DNA of 64,000 nt from Phyllostachys edulis (GCA_036346405.1 CM070548.1:73255739-73319738), one strand, 5' to 3'; positions 1 to 11,344 are shown, counted from the first letter of the stretch. Program-made: numbers and translations. The notes: generated by a model from the letters alone, not told the origin.

Positions 1-180
1 AGCACTTGGACGTCCTTCCCCGATTCAGCGCCCCGCCGCTGTGTGGATAGCGAGAAGGGCGCCACCATCGCTGCTATCCGAGGCGCATCCCGCTCCTCTG
101 CCCCTGATCCAGAGTCACACCACCGCCTCTACCTACATCTGCACCGCCGCACACCGGGGACCGCTCCTCCGTGCCCCCCC
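1..180. other. GC-rich flank left of element G1
   Basis: GC-rich sequence with no convincing gene. Its last 75 bases resemble the sequence just right of G1 (5409-5450) and again at 5733-5770, sharing a core like TCACRCCACCGCCTCT. The flanks of G1 therefore belong to a locally repeated GC-rich sequence, or were duplicated. Confidence 0.4.
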
Positions 181-181
181 G

Positions 182-553
182 GTAACAACCCGATCGCAAT
201 AATGAGAATATCGGTGATCAGGAAGTTACAAGGGCAGATGATAATGGAGAATCACCAGAGCAGAGATGAGAGCGAGAGGAACAAGATGGGGAAAGTAATG
301 TTCATTCTTTTCATGCATGTCTCAAACAAGCTCCACAGTACACACTTTAAACACTAGATGATTACACTGTCGGATGGGCCCATCGGTACACACACCCAAT
401 TCACATGCCCATTACATTGAGTCCACCAACTCACGCGTTGCTTTCCCGCCTGGGCCCGCTGGCAGCTTCATCGGCTTCTTCTTCTTCTCTAAAGTCTGCT
501 CGACACCTCCTGTGTCCACCGCCATGGTCATACCTGATCCTGGAGGTGTGACA
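182..553 (-). repeat. 3' LTR of G1
   Basis: About 372 bp, matching 5056-5401 along its length apart from short indels, for example an extra segment near 395-420. On the minus strand it starts TGTCACACCTCC, directly after a purine-rich tract (the complement of 554-567) that serves as polypurine tract. The other end (GGTAACAACCCG) has lost the usual terminal TG. Confidence 0.85.
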
Positions 554-594
554 CTTGCTCCCCCTTGAGACACAGCTGGTCTCCAAATCGTCGC

Positions 595-987
595 CTAAGG
601 AAACTGGTTGCGGATCACCGAGTAGTCTTCCCAAGTTGCACAATGTGCCGGCAAGGTGGACCACTGAACCAGAATCTGTTGCGTTGCTGAGTTCCCTTTC
701 TTCACCAGACGACGATCAAGAATGTCGACCGGCTCAGGAGTGCCTATAGTTAGGTCAGTGACTGTCTCCAAATCCTTGAACATCGAAGAATAATCAGGAG
801 TGAAAGGCTTCAATTGAGAGGCGTGAAATACTGGATGTACTGCACTGTTGTCGGGTAATTTCAGTATGTAGGCCACTGCATCCAGTCGTTCCAACACTTC
901 AAAGGGGCCAAAATATTTGAAAGCCAACTTGGGAAATGGGCGATTGACAAGCGAGTGCTGAGCATACGGCTGAAGCTTTAACAGCAC
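595..987 (-). pseudogene. Integrase C-terminus and chromodomain-like tail, G1
   Basis: The frame shows a gypsy integrase end: LAFKYFGPFEVLERL, then AVHPVFHASQLKPF, then a segment ending WSTLPAHCATWEDY that looks like a chromodomain (VQW, ATWED). In chromoviruses this domain is thought to guide integration by binding histone marks. A break near 988-1033 separates it from the rest of integrase. The call is sure for a gypsy integrase tail and moderate for a true chromodomain. Confidence 0.75.
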
Positions 988-1033
988 CTATTCACCGACT
1001 TGGAATTGTCGCTCTTTACGGTTTTTTGTCTGC

Positions 1034-1944
1034 CTATAACTTCATTCGGTTATGTGCTCTAGCCAAGTGGGTCTTGAGCATTTCTGTATATGATTGGCGA
1101 TCCCGCAGTAACTTAGTAGCTTCAGTAGAGGATTGAACGGATAAATTGGGCATAGCACCAAAATTTGGTTCCACTCCATACAAGGCTTTGAAAGGAGAAC
1201 AGTCTAAAGCCGAATGAAAACTGGAATTGTACCAAAACTCAGCCATAGCTAACCATGATTTCCATTGGTAGGACAATTGTGAATGGCACACCGCAGATAC
1301 ATTTTCAAACATTGATTGACTCGTTCCGTTTGCCCGTCGGTTTGAGGATGATATGCCGTGCTGTAATGGAGTTTGGTACCAACCGCATGAAAGAGCTCCC
1401 TCCAGAAGATATTGGTAAAGACTTTATCCCGATCTGACACAATTGAGTGGGGAACCCCGTGCAATTTCACAATATTGTCAAGAAAGACTCGGGCTACTTG
1501 AGATGTTGTAAAAGGATGCCTCAAAGGAATAAAGTGTGAGTACTTGGTAAGTTGATCCACAATGACCATGATCACATCACAGGTTTTGGACTTGGGTAAC
1601 CCCTCAATAAAATCCATGGTTAACTCTTGCCATGCCCCTGTTGGAATAGGTAATGGTTGAAGGGTGCCTGCTGTCTGGGAGTGTTCATGTTTAGCTTGTT
1701 GACATATATGACATTGCCGGACATAGTCCTCTACTGCACTCTTTAGTCCCTTCCAATAAAAGAGTTTCTTGATGCGGTGATATGTAGCCAACACACCCAA
1801 GTGTCCTCCCACGGCCGTTGCGTGAAAATTACTGATGAGTTTGGTGCGCAGAGCCGAATTGGTACCGATCCAAATCCTTCCATTGTACTTAATCAATCCA
1901 TGTTCTAGAGTATAACCCCGACTGTCCGGACTCAGGATGGCCAA
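1034..1944 (-). pseudogene. Integrase core, G1
   Basis: Two overlapping minus-strand frames. The upstream one (1249-1944) has the zinc-binding H-H-C-C region (GGHLGVLATYHRIKKLF, then CHICQQAKH) and the catalytic core with D in MDFIEGLP, D in IVSDRDKVF and E in PQTDGQTERVNQ, so all three acidic residues are present. The downstream frame (1034-1312) continues with WLAMAEFWYNSSFHSAL and PFKALYG. The frame change near 1250-1310 breaks the protein. The enzyme inserts the cDNA into the genome. Confidence 0.85.
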
Positions 1945-1966
1945 TGAAGTTAGAAGGGTTTGAGCC

Positions 1967-3062
1967 TCAGCATCTAATGCATAAGTATTCAGTACTTCTT
2001 GTACCCAGTCTGGATGACAAACCGAAAGTGCCCGCCATAATCACGGCTAAAAATTCCTTTTCGTAAATGGACAACCGCTGATTCTGAGGACCGAGGGCTT
2101 TACTGAGATATGCTACCGGATGACCTTGTTGCATTAGAATAGCTCCAATGCCAGTGGCACATGCATCCATCTCCACTGTAAACGGCAATGTGAAATCGGG
2201 AAGAGCCAAGACGGGTGTACTGACCATAGCTGTTTTCAACTTCAGAAAGGCTGCTTATGCGTGATCATCCCAAAGGAAACTTTTCTTCTTCAGAAGGTTA
2301 GTAAGTGGCTTGGCGATTAGCCCATAATTTTGAACAAACTTTCGGTAGTAGCCGGTGAATCCCAAGAATCCACGTAATTCAGTGACTGAAGTGGGTTGGG
2401 GCCAGTTGCGCATAGAACTTGTCTTTGCTTGGTCGGTGGACACCCTATCTTGAGAAATCACATGTCCCAAATACTCCATTCGGTCTTGAGCAAAGGATCA
2501 CTTGGATATTTTGGCAAATAGCTGATAGGTGTGTAGCACATCTATCACTGTCCGCAAGTGCTCTAGGTGATCCGGCAAGGTGCGACTGTAGACCAAGATG
2601 TCATCCAAGAACACAATCACGAATTTGCAGATGTAAGGAGCAAAAATGGTGTTCATTAGACATTGGAACGTTGCAGGGGCATTGGTTAAGCCGAACGGCA
2701 TGACCTTGAATTCAAAATGACCGTGATGAGTTTTAAAAGCGGTCTTCTCCTCATCTGCTTCTCTCATACGGATTTGATGATATCCCGAGCGAAGATCTAA
2801 CTTGGAAAAGAACTGAGTGCAACTTATTCTTTACTGTGTATTTGTTGAGGCGGCGGTAATCAACACAGAGCCTCCAACTTGTGTCCTTTTTCTAAACTAA
2901 TAGCACCGGAGACGCATAAGGACTCACACTGGGTTGAATCACTCCAGAATTCAGCATTTCCATTACTTGGCGCTCGATTTCGTCTTTCTGTAATGGTGAG
3001 TATTGATACGATCGAGAATTCACCGGGGGCGCACTAGTTTCCACTGTGATGGCATGGTCATA
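1967..3062 (-). pseudogene. Reverse transcriptase and RNase H, G1
   Basis: Pieces in different frames on the minus strand. At 2498-2767 lies [13 protein letters not shown] and [15 protein letters not shown], with the FLDD catalytic pair. At 2255-2479 is the thumb ([26 protein letters not shown]). At 1967-2239 is RNase H (EMDACATGIGAILMQQGHPVAYLSKAL, with E in YEKEFLAV). The N-terminal palm at 2768-3062 is recognisable only in fragments. Several frameshifts make it inactive. Confidence 0.85.
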
Positions 3063-3842
3063 TTATCGATGTGGTGGCAGACTTTTTGGTTCAAGGAAAA
3101 CGTCAATATATTGTTTTAGTAATGTGTGCACTGCAATTGGCATGGATGAAATCTGTTCTTGATTAGTCGAAGACTGCTGTTCGAGCACCGTAATGGACCA
3201 TAAGTCATTACCTTTGTACCACTTATGCAATTGTTGAGAGGACAGCTCTGTTAATGATGTTTGCCATTTTGTCTGAACTCCCCGAAGACATACTTGTTTA
3301 TCGTCATACAGAAACGACAAGGTCTTGTCACCCCAATGGCAACTCATGGGGCTAAATTGTTCAAGCCAATCCATGCCCAATACGGCATCGTAAGCTCCCA
3401 AGTCCAATACGTGCATATCCGTGTGGAAAGTAATGCCTTGGATCCACCAATTCAGGAACAGAACCATGTTGTTGCACTGAAGTTGCTCACCATTCGCCAC
3501 TTTGACAGTCACCACTGAAATTGGTTGAGTGATGAGAGTTGTGCGATCCACAAACTTGCGATTGACAAAAGTATGAGTGCTGCCAGAATCCACCAATATG
3601 AGCATCACCTGATTTCCAACCAAAGCCCGAAGGCGAATTGTTTCAACTTCCTCGGTCCCCACCCTTGCGTGTACTGACAGCTTGAAGCATTTTGTATCTG
3701 CAGGAGTCTCCGACAGGTCCAATGCCTGCAAGGTTTCCTCTGGCAATACTTCTCCGAAATCGCCAACTTCAATTGTGAGCAACTGCATTGATTTCTTACA
3801 TGTGTGCTCTTTGTTGTATTTATCGCCACACTTGAAACACAA
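3063..3842 (-). pseudogene. Gag zinc knuckle and aspartic protease, G1
   Basis: The frame begins with a knuckle, CFKCGDKYNKEHTCKK (C-x2-C, H, C). It runs through a linker into the retropepsin motif LVDSGSTHTFVN, with the second conserved element AVLGMDWLEQFSP. The protease cuts the Gag-Pol polyprotein. It joins the RT region at 3062 across a frame break. Confidence 0.85.
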
Positions 3843-4882
3843 GCTATTGGCTTGGCAATAGTCTCACAGTTGGCGTTCACGCCAAAATTCCTCGCTGCCT
3901 GGCTTCTTGGCATCTGACGCTTCTTCTTTGTTGTCAAAATGGGTCTCAGATGGTAGTAAGGCAACAAGCTGATTACGGCTAGCGATGTGAATCGATGACG
4001 CGGCCGATTGGTTTCCAATTCTTCCTCCTGAATTCTAGCCAGTACTGCTGCCCTGGTGATACTGGTGGGAGCCTAAAGATGCACCACAGCTCGAATTTCA
4101 TCCTTTAAGCCGAGAACGAATTGTGTAACAAAGAATTTGCTGTTCAAATTTGTATCGAGAGAGAGCAGGTAATACATGCTGGTTTCAAACGTTGTGCGAT
4201 AATCGGCGACTGAGTTCGTCTGCTTGAGTTGCAACAGCTTGGTCATCTGTGAGTCGTACTCATCCACACCGAACTCACCTTCTACAGCCTGACAAAATAA
4301 ATCCCATCCCATCAGGGCGTGATGTCGCTTGTAAGCCTGTAACCACAACGCAGCATGACCATCCATGTGCATCGTTGCCGTGGACACCCACTGGGTCACT
4401 GGAACTTGATACATCTCAAAATATGTCCGACATCGATCCAACCATAGACGCAGGTTCTCACCAAAGAACTTTGGAAAATCCAATCTCGGCAGCTTGATGA
4501 ATCTATTGGATTCTGCTGGAGAAGTGGGTGTGGTGACCACCCCATACGAAGACGATGCGCTGTGTGGTTGCGGCAGCAGTGGGGGTTCGTTGTTTGCAAA
4601 TGCGCTCGGGGGCTGCATCGTCGTCACCTGACCCTTTTCGGTGGTTAACTTCAAGGCCGGTGGTAGTGACGGCGGTGGTGGATTTGCAGAGATCGACTGG
4701 CGTAAACATTCCGCCTGGTTGCACTTGACGTCATCCAAGCTATCTTGCTGAATGCCAACTTGTTGTCCGATATTCTTAACCTCTGCCGATAATCGCTCAA
4801 GTTGCTCTGCTTGACCATCAAAACGAGACAAGATCTCGCCCAATGTCGTCTGAATGTGCCCGGCGTTCTCTTCAATTGCCAT
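3843..4882 (-). pseudogene. Gag, G1
   Basis: The frame at 4073-4882 opens MAIEENAGHIQTTLGEIL with a heptad-like N-terminal stretch. A low-complexity proline/serine region and a retrotransposon Gag domain follow (FPKFFGENLRLWLDRC, HMDGHAALWLQAYKRH, FVLGLKDEIRAVVHL). A stop near 4073 interrupts a frame that continues as APTSITRAAVLARIQEEE. A CAG-to-TAG change would explain it. The rest (to 3843) lies partly in another frame. Confidence 0.8.
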
Positions 4883-5039
4883 GATGACCTGGCGCGACTG
4901 CAGGAAGGGTTTTGCTGGCGCCGTGACGAAGATGCAAGATGATCCAACCTGAGATTGGTATTACGGGACCGAGATGGTCACCAACCTTTCTAGGGATTCT
5001 ATGGATCAGCCAACAAAAAAAAATTCCGATGAAATCGGT

Positions 5040-5054
5040 GGCTCTAATACCAAT
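5040..5054 (-). other. Primer-binding site of G1
   Basis: On the minus strand it reads TGGTATTAGAGCCACC-like, matching the initiator-methionine tRNA site TGGTATCAGAGC with one C-to-T change. It sits one or two bases inside the 5' LTR and fixes the element's orientation. Confidence 0.85.
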
Positions 5055-5055
5055 T

Positions 5056-5401
5056 TGTAACAACCCGATCACAACAATGAGAATAATCAGCGATCAGGAA
5101 GTTACAAGGGCAGATGATAACGGAGAATCACCAGAGCAGAGATGAGAGCGAGAGGAACAAGGTGGGGAAAGTAATGTTCATTCTTTTCATGCAAGTTCCA
5201 CAGTACACACTTTAAACGCTAGATGATTACACTGCCGGATGGGCCCATTGGCACACACACAAGTCCACCAGCTCACGCGCTGCTTTCCCGCCTGGGCCCG
5301 CTGGCAGCTTCATCGGCTTCTTCCTCTTCTTCTTCTCTGAAGTCTGCTCGACACCTCCTGTGTCCACCGCCATGGTCATACCTGATCCTGGAGGTGTGAC
5401 C
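5056..5401 (-). repeat. 5' LTR of G1
   Basis: About 346 bp, nearly colinear with 182-553. It begins TGTAACAACCCGATC on the plus strand next to the primer-binding site and ends near GGTGTGACCA. Confidence 0.85.
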
Positions 5402-6170
5402 AGCCCCCCAATCCTGGAGGTCACGCCACCGCCTCTCCTTGCATTTGCGTCGTCGCTCCAGCTCCCGATCCAGCACTCTGCTGATGGTAAAGCCACCACT
5501 GCTGTCGCCGCACGCCGGGGAAGCCGAGGTGGATCGGTGGATAGAAGGGAGGACACGCACGCTACCTCATGACGGCCTGCCACCGGTGCGGAGGCCTCAT
5601 TGGGCCACCTGCCGCCCAGCTTCAACGATCTCCCTCTTGCTAGTCCTTCCTGCACCACCACAATGACCGGGGAGATGCGCGGCCACGCCCACAGCCAGTA
5701 GCGAAGCTGCCTCCGTGACCTCCACCGCCACGATTGGAATCACGCCGGTGCCTCTCCTCGCATCCGGATATGCCAGCAGCAGCCACGGTGGTCGTCATCC
5801 TCCACGATGCCACGAGCTCGCCAACTGCCAAGAACACAGTGCTATTGCCGTCAACTCCCTCGGCAACCGCCCATCTTGACTAGAGCAAACTGCCAAGTTT
5901 AAATGTACGACGGTTGCAACCAACAAACGAGTGTGCGTGCTATGCCGGTTGTCTCCTTTGAAAATACAAAAGGTGTAGCTCTTCTTCCACAAGATTCCTG
6001 CTTGCACTTCCCCTTCCTCCCACACGAAAGAACGGGGTAAATACTTCCCTCTGGTCCCCTATCTATTTGCCTCTGTTGCTTGTAATCTTCTTGCTCGCTC
6101 CTCTGTTGCTTGTAATCTTCTTGCTCGCTTCTTAATTTGCTTCTTTCTGACTCTGCATCAATTAGGTGGA
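5402..6170. other. GC-rich non-genic stretch with a 30-bp tandem duplication
   Basis: No convincing gene. At 6069-6128 a 30-bp unit (CCTCTGTTGCTTGTAATCTT followed by CTTGCTCGCT) is exactly duplicated in tandem. The 40 bases at 6130-6170 reappear at 6367-6407, with a few changes, just upstream of a coding-like exon. Short GC-rich repeats link this stretch to 107-150. Confidence 0.5.
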
Positions 6171-6317
6171 TCAAGACAAATTGATTGGGGTTCGAGGTCA
6201 CGTGGTCAAGGGACAGAAGGGCTACGATCAAGCACGCCAGCAAAAAGGTCAATCATTTATCTACTGGTCATGGTTGGATTTTTGTGGCATTGGCGCTTTG
6301 AATATTTTTGTACAATA
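6171..6317 (+). other. Short open stretch after a splice-acceptor-like site
   Basis: After CATCAATTAG there are 48 codons open to a TAA, starting VDQDKLIGVRGHVVKGQK. The upstream 40 bases are a copy of those before the exon at 6406, so both stretches may follow the same duplicated intron end. I do not recognise the peptide. It may be a terminal exon fragment or chance. Confidence 0.25.
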
Positions 6318-6405
6318 AAGGTCTTCAATCTGCTCAAATCTCTAATTCAAAGCGTAGTATCCTTGCTTCTTAATTTGCTTATATCTGCCTCTGCATCAAT
6401 TAGGA

Positions 6406-6546
6406 ATGGATTATATCTTTACAGAACCATCAGTGCACATGTGTGATTTTGTAATTACAGATTATAAATCTGATTGTGGCCCAATTGCTCCCTCAGGCTA
6501 TGAAATTTTTACTGATCCCCTGGAGCTCCTGTTCACCAGTAGCAAG
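6406..6546 (+). CDS. Possible coding exon 1, unrecognised protein
   Basis: From ATG at 6406 the frame is open for 47 codons (starting MDYIFTEPSVHMCDFVITDY and ending LELLFTSSK). It runs exactly into a donor, AAG|GTAAGA, at 6547. An acceptor-like CAATTAG lies just before the ATG, so the ATG could be internal. The next acceptor (TTTTAATGTAG at 6795) opens an exon in the same phase, and that agreement is why I call it. I do not recognise the family. Confidence 0.4.
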
Positions 6547-6795
6547 GTAAGACCTACTGCCACTGATCTTAGTTAATTTTTGTTCGAATGTGGCTATTCA
6601 GATTAGGTCTTGCTTTCGGTTCAGTATTGTTGTACAGTTTTTGGAAGTTGTACTGCGTGTAAACAGTATATCCATTTATGTTTGCATCTTATTTATTGAG
6701 GGGGAGGCCATGGCTACTGATTTTGGTTGCTTTTTGTATCCATGTTCTATTCTCTTCAAGTCGGTGATGTGTTTCTTAATATTTTTTTAATGTAG

Positions 6796-6866
6796 AACTT
6801 TGAAAGGGAAGAAGAAGATAAGAAGTCAGAGAGGGGGGAGATCACAGCAAGCTCTGAACGTAAGAG
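6796..6866 (+). CDS. Possible coding exon 2, charged peptide
   Basis: It follows TTAATGTAG and continues the reading frame of the exon at 6406-6546 with a highly charged sequence (NFEREEEDKKSERGEITASS). It ends at a donor-like AAGAG|GTATGC. The combined product is about 70 residues so far. I see no clear third exon in the AT-rich 2.3 kb that follows, so this may be a gene fragment. Confidence 0.35.
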
Positions 6867-9246
6867 GTATGCTTCACATTAACTCAAGATCACAATCTTG
6901 CTTAAGTGTTCTGCATGAAAATTGATTAATATATGATGGCCAATTGGGTCTGCGTTTCTTTCGCTTTTTTTTACACTAGTTTGGTCGCTCTTAGAATGGC
7001 ATATTAGCAGAAGAGATCAAAAATACAATGCATGTTGGTCTTATACTATTAAGTTGCACGTCTTTCAATTCAGAAGCACAAATGCAACTGCATAGAAAAC
7101 TCATAGCTGGAAAGATTATGTAGAGGTATATATTTAGTGAGTTGCTAAATTGATTCAGTTCCAAACAACCAATTTCAGATAACAATATTTGCAATAAATT
7201 TTGAGGCTGACATGTGGGACCAGGACCCACATGTTAGTAAGACACCAGTGACATATTGTGAAGATCTGAAGTTATTCGGTAGCATATAGCGAATTGCCCC
7301 TTTTTGGTTTTACAGTATAGGGTTGGTCCTGCTAAGAATAATAGTAAGTTGTTTATAGCTTTTCTGTTATAACAAAACTACAACGCATGTCATCATTGCA
7401 ATATGTGATTTCTGTTAGAAGTAGAGTAATTTGCATGACAAAAAAAGTAATAGCTATTGAAATAAAAAATTGTTAACACCCCATCAATTGCAAATATTGT
7501 TCTATTAGAAGATTTCTGGAGCATGACCCAAGGTCAATTCTTGATGTTTGCTTCCTATTGATTGCAAATATTGTTCTCTGAAATTGGTTGTTTGGAACTG
7601 CATCAATTTAGCAACTTCACTAAATATATTCCCAGGTTACAGAACTTACATGATTAGATCAGCCGGCTAAAACTTTGCTACTATGCATATCAAGGATTAA
7701 GCACCGGGTTTATAGCTGTTAGTTGTGTTTTCTGGAAAATAAAGTCTTACATTCAATTCGTTTATCCATACTAATGAAATCTTGTTAACTAGAACATGTT
7801 TATCACACACCTCCTAGTTTTATTTTCTGATTTTTCCTTGGGATTCAAAAAGAAGAAGAAAAACATGGATAGCCACTGGGTCATACATTTTTTTCCTTTG
7901 TTGTCTTACGGTTCTGCTTGCTTGAGTTGCTTCATCTGCCATTTCGCTTGTCATTTCATACTTTGTATCTGATATCTATTCTAGCAGAATGAAAGGCATG
8001 AGCTCTTGTTCATAGTTAAGTTTTCCTTGCGAAATTTGAGATATTTTATTGTAGTGTTGATGACTATGGATCATACCATCAAGTAACTAAAGTGGTGGTG
8101 TTGGTTGTGCATCAAAGGACATCATTTCAAAAGGTAATTAGATGATTCTGAATTCGGGCACAGTACTTCCCATCAAAATTTATTTAGATGGTGAAGATTT
8201 GTTCCAACATTTGATCCTATTGTTAACTAACAAAAGTTTCCTAGCCAAGTTTCATTGCTAACCGTAAGAACTTATATGTCTTCCGGGACACTACATCTCA
8301 CTCCAACCTCTTTGAAACTCATCAGTACCTGAGCAACAAAACATATACATAAAATAGATGATTCATGCTCTCTTTGCTATTACATAATTCGCCTATTGTT
8401 TTTAAGGTTCAAGCTTTTTGCATCCAAAAGGTGGTACTTTTATTACCGTTTGGGTTAATCAACAATTGATGATGTCATTTCTGATAATTTGATAACTTCA
8501 GAGGCTTCGTATCATTCCAGTTGCAATTTAAAAGTCTAAAATTGAAACAGTGAACATGAAATCAACATGGATGGTTGCAAAATTAAGAGGACTTGTGTCA
8601 CTCCAGTTACAATGCATACAAATCTAAATATTAGCATTTGGTCTTTCTATTTTAAAATACTTTTCATATTGAGGAAACCAACTGTCTATTTTGAATGGCT
8701 TTTCAGTGATCTAAGGTGACCAAGTTGCAATCGAGTGATTGTCTTGGTGGCAGCCCTGTGGTAGTGTGGGCTAAGTCTAACACATGTTCTATGCTTTGTA
8801 CAATGCTTATTTAAACTAAGTTCTACTCTCTTTTTGTGGCTTGCGTCATCATTACTTTCTTGCTAGACTGGTGTACTTATTATAGCATAATAGATGAAAC
8901 ATGTGATTACTGGATGCTTATGTATTGAAATTTTTAGATATTGTAAGCCTTAAATGCCCCAAAGCTATTGGATGGTGTGTAATAAGTGAAATGTGGCAAT
9001 GATGGTTACCACCAACATAACTCATGGTGTAAACATGCATTATGGACGTGATGTGTTTTTTTGCTTGGCGGTTTTGATATTTCACGATATCTAACATGAT
9101 GGAGGCTTGCGAGTGAAGAGCACCATGTTTTAGCCGTGACAATACTGAAAAAGAATAGTCAGTATGGTATGTATAGAGCTAATTCGATTATTTCATTATT
9201 TTACATCTCATTCTTGCTCCTCGACAAATTGCTATAAAAAAACTAA
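6867..9246. other. AT-rich non-coding stretch
   Basis: No reading frame of note on either strand. It resembles intron or intergenic DNA. The structures seen are the inverted repeat at 7125-7632 and a short perfect dyad at about 7210-7232 (CATGTGGG, 7-base loop, CCCACATG). Confidence 0.5.
7125..7632. repeat. Inverted repeat, possible MITE or foldback element
   Basis: Arms of about 73 bp at 7125-7197 and 7559-7632 are reverse complements with few mismatches. The shared core includes CCAAACAACCAATTTCAGA. They flank a 361-bp AT-rich spacer with no coding sequence. No clear target duplication is seen at the outer ends, so it may be a decayed MITE or two copies of one repeat in opposite orientation. 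Confidence 0.55.
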
Positions 9247-9979
9247 TCCTATACATTATTATTAAAAAGATTGCTTGATGACAATGGGTTGCAGCAACTT
9301 CATCTTTGGATCTCAAGTTGTTGGCGCACAAGAGCTCGAAAGTAAACAATCATGTAAATAATATATGCATGTCTTTAATTATTTAATCAGTGCTTCGTTA
9401 AAACAGAACTACGACCAATAGTGCATCACGATGAGAACGTAAGAAACTTTGTCATGGATGTTGTTAAGATAAGGAATGATGCGTATACTCGAATGTTTGG
9501 GCATTATTAAATAATGCAAGCATGTCACTCAATCTTGGTGTCTCTTATATATAATATGCAATGGAGTTATGTTGTTCAACTTTTGTATTTATTTTGTAGA
9601 GTGTGTTTCCTTTCTCTTTACGTGACAAGCTAGAGACAAGGATGCGTCCTTCATAAGGCTGCCCCATTAGCTTCATTTCTAAATTTTCGTTGATGTTTTC
9701 TGTTTAATGCAAGATGTTATCGGTTAGTTTCATATTATTTTACAAGATGGTTTGTCAGGTATGTATGTATTGAAGTATACTATGGGAAAAATGTTGTTTG
9801 CTACTGTTCATTTACAGAATTGTCACACTGAGTGTTTGTTTTATCATGTTGCACTAATATGATGCTCGTAGATATATGTATCGCAATATTTTAATTGATT
9901 GATTCGCTTCATGTGTTAAAGAAAATATTATTTAGTGCACGGCTTGAAATTCCGCTACAACGCACGAGCACCCTACTAG
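9247..9979 (+). mobile_element. Putative non-autonomous Helitron
   Basis: The 5' end TCCTATACATTATTATTAAA follows an A. The 3' end carries a degenerate version of the plant Helitron terminus (CTACAACGCACGAGCACCCT then ACTAG) and is followed by T. Insertion between A and T, a 5' TC and a 3' CTAG are the known Helitron hallmarks. The terminal hairpin is imperfect. The 733-bp interior is AT-rich and lacks the Rep/helicase gene, so the element would depend on another for movement. Confidence 0.5.
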
Positions 9980-11340
9980 TATTAATGAAAGCATGGATTT
10001 TCAGGGTAGGTCCCTTTAGGGGTCTCTTTTCCTTCAAAAAACAATATTAAGATTGATAAAGAAAAAATATTATTATATTAAAAAACCAAGTAGAAGTCAC
10101 TCTCCATGAGCAATTTTTATTATTTAAAGTTTTTAATTTATTTTTATTAATAATCACTCGCCAATCTTATTTCCAAATATGACCATTTTGGTCACGCAAA
10201 CAACACTATCACGTCACATGGTAAATCTAGCCACAAGCCAGAAAATAACCCTTTTGTCCACGCCATTAATATAAAAAAAAATTAAAAGGGTTAAATGGTA
10301 AAATCCTTGTCACTTACTCTATTAAGTCATTTTAGCTCATTCGCACCGGTTTTGTTATGAAATCATAACACATCAACAACCATGAACACATTGGATGCAT
10401 TATCTAGCTTGTCTTGGTCTCTCCCTCCCCCTGGTAGGAAAATAAATCCAGGGGGCTCGTGAGCCCCCATCCGCCGTCCCATCCCGGGCACGCGAGGGGT
10501 AGAGATCAAGCGGTGGAGGAGGGCCTCTCGGTGAGGCCCTCCCCAAGAGAAGTTGCTTCCCCTGGTAGCCTCCGTCTTTTTTCACTATGGTGTCACTGTC
10601 AATAGTAGTAGCGTTGTCTCTAATGGGTCTCACGTGTCATATATGCGATATGGGGATGACTGCATGGCTGCTATGATTTATCGAAATAATCGCAAGAAAT
10701 TAATGATAAAAAAAATCAAGCGGACATGTGTTGTGTATGGCTCATATATAACAAGGTGAAAGGAAGAGACTATGTGTTCGAGTTGAACATGTAATCAGGG
10801 TATAAATATATACTCACAGCCCCTTTGTAACCCTAATCAGAAAAAAGAAAGAAACTTGTCGTACGGACGGAGCCGCCGCAATTTGACTCCCGGAGATGTA
10901 GGCTTTGCCAAACCTCGTAAACAAATTCATGTGTCTCTTGTGTGCATGCTGTGATTGTTCTCTCACGTAGGGGGCTGTCGCTAGTTTCAACAACATGAGA
11001 TATCTACGTTGAGGCGCGGTGTGTTGGGCTTGCCAAAACGGGGGGCGGGAGCGTGCCAGGGTCGCCATTGCGACTTGCGAGGATCGAGTTTGGCTAAGGC
11101 TGTCGTTTTGGCGCCCCAACTCGGAAGCCGAAGCGGTTATCGGATGATGCACCGCCCTTGCCTAAGGGCTGTTTGAATACGGTAGTAGCTTTTCAAAAGC
11201 GGCCACGGCTGAGCTAGAAATTTGAATAATTTGGCGGAAGAGGTTTGGTGTTTGACTATCTAGCTTTTATGTATGCTGGCTGCAACTTCTGAGATGGGGA
11301 ATGTCTAAAATGCCCATGAGACAAGTAATGGTTTGTTTGA
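9980..11340. other. Mixed intergenic sequence, no clear gene
   Basis: AT-rich to about 10380, then patches of higher GC at 10400-10560 and 10860-11160. Minus-strand open stretches in those patches (77 and 112 codons) have compositionally biased translations with no recognisable domain. Confidence 0.4.
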
Positions 11341-11344
11341 TGCC

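Larger units (their letters stand above)
181..5401 (-). mobile_element. Ty3/gypsy chromovirus G1, full length but decayed
   Basis: A complete gypsy retrotransposon read on the minus strand. It has a 5' LTR at 5056-5401, a primer-binding site at 5040-5054, then gag, protease, reverse transcriptase, RNase H, integrase and a chromodomain-like tail, a polypurine tract at 554-567 and a 3' LTR at 182-553. Integrase after RNase H is the gypsy order, and the C-terminal HPVFHASQLK and chromo-like segment point to a chromovirus. The coding region is split by frameshifts and stops, so it cannot move by itself. No clean target-site duplication is visible; the flanks share only a C-rich run. Confidence 0.9.

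Noticed and set aside
5227..5837. Minus-strand open frames across the G1 LTR and its flank
   Set aside because: They run through the LTR into unrelated flank; openness follows from GC-rich composition.
10814..11152. Minus-strand frame of 112 codons
   Set aside because: No domain, no splice or promoter context, compositionally ordinary; kept only as part of a non-genic stretch.
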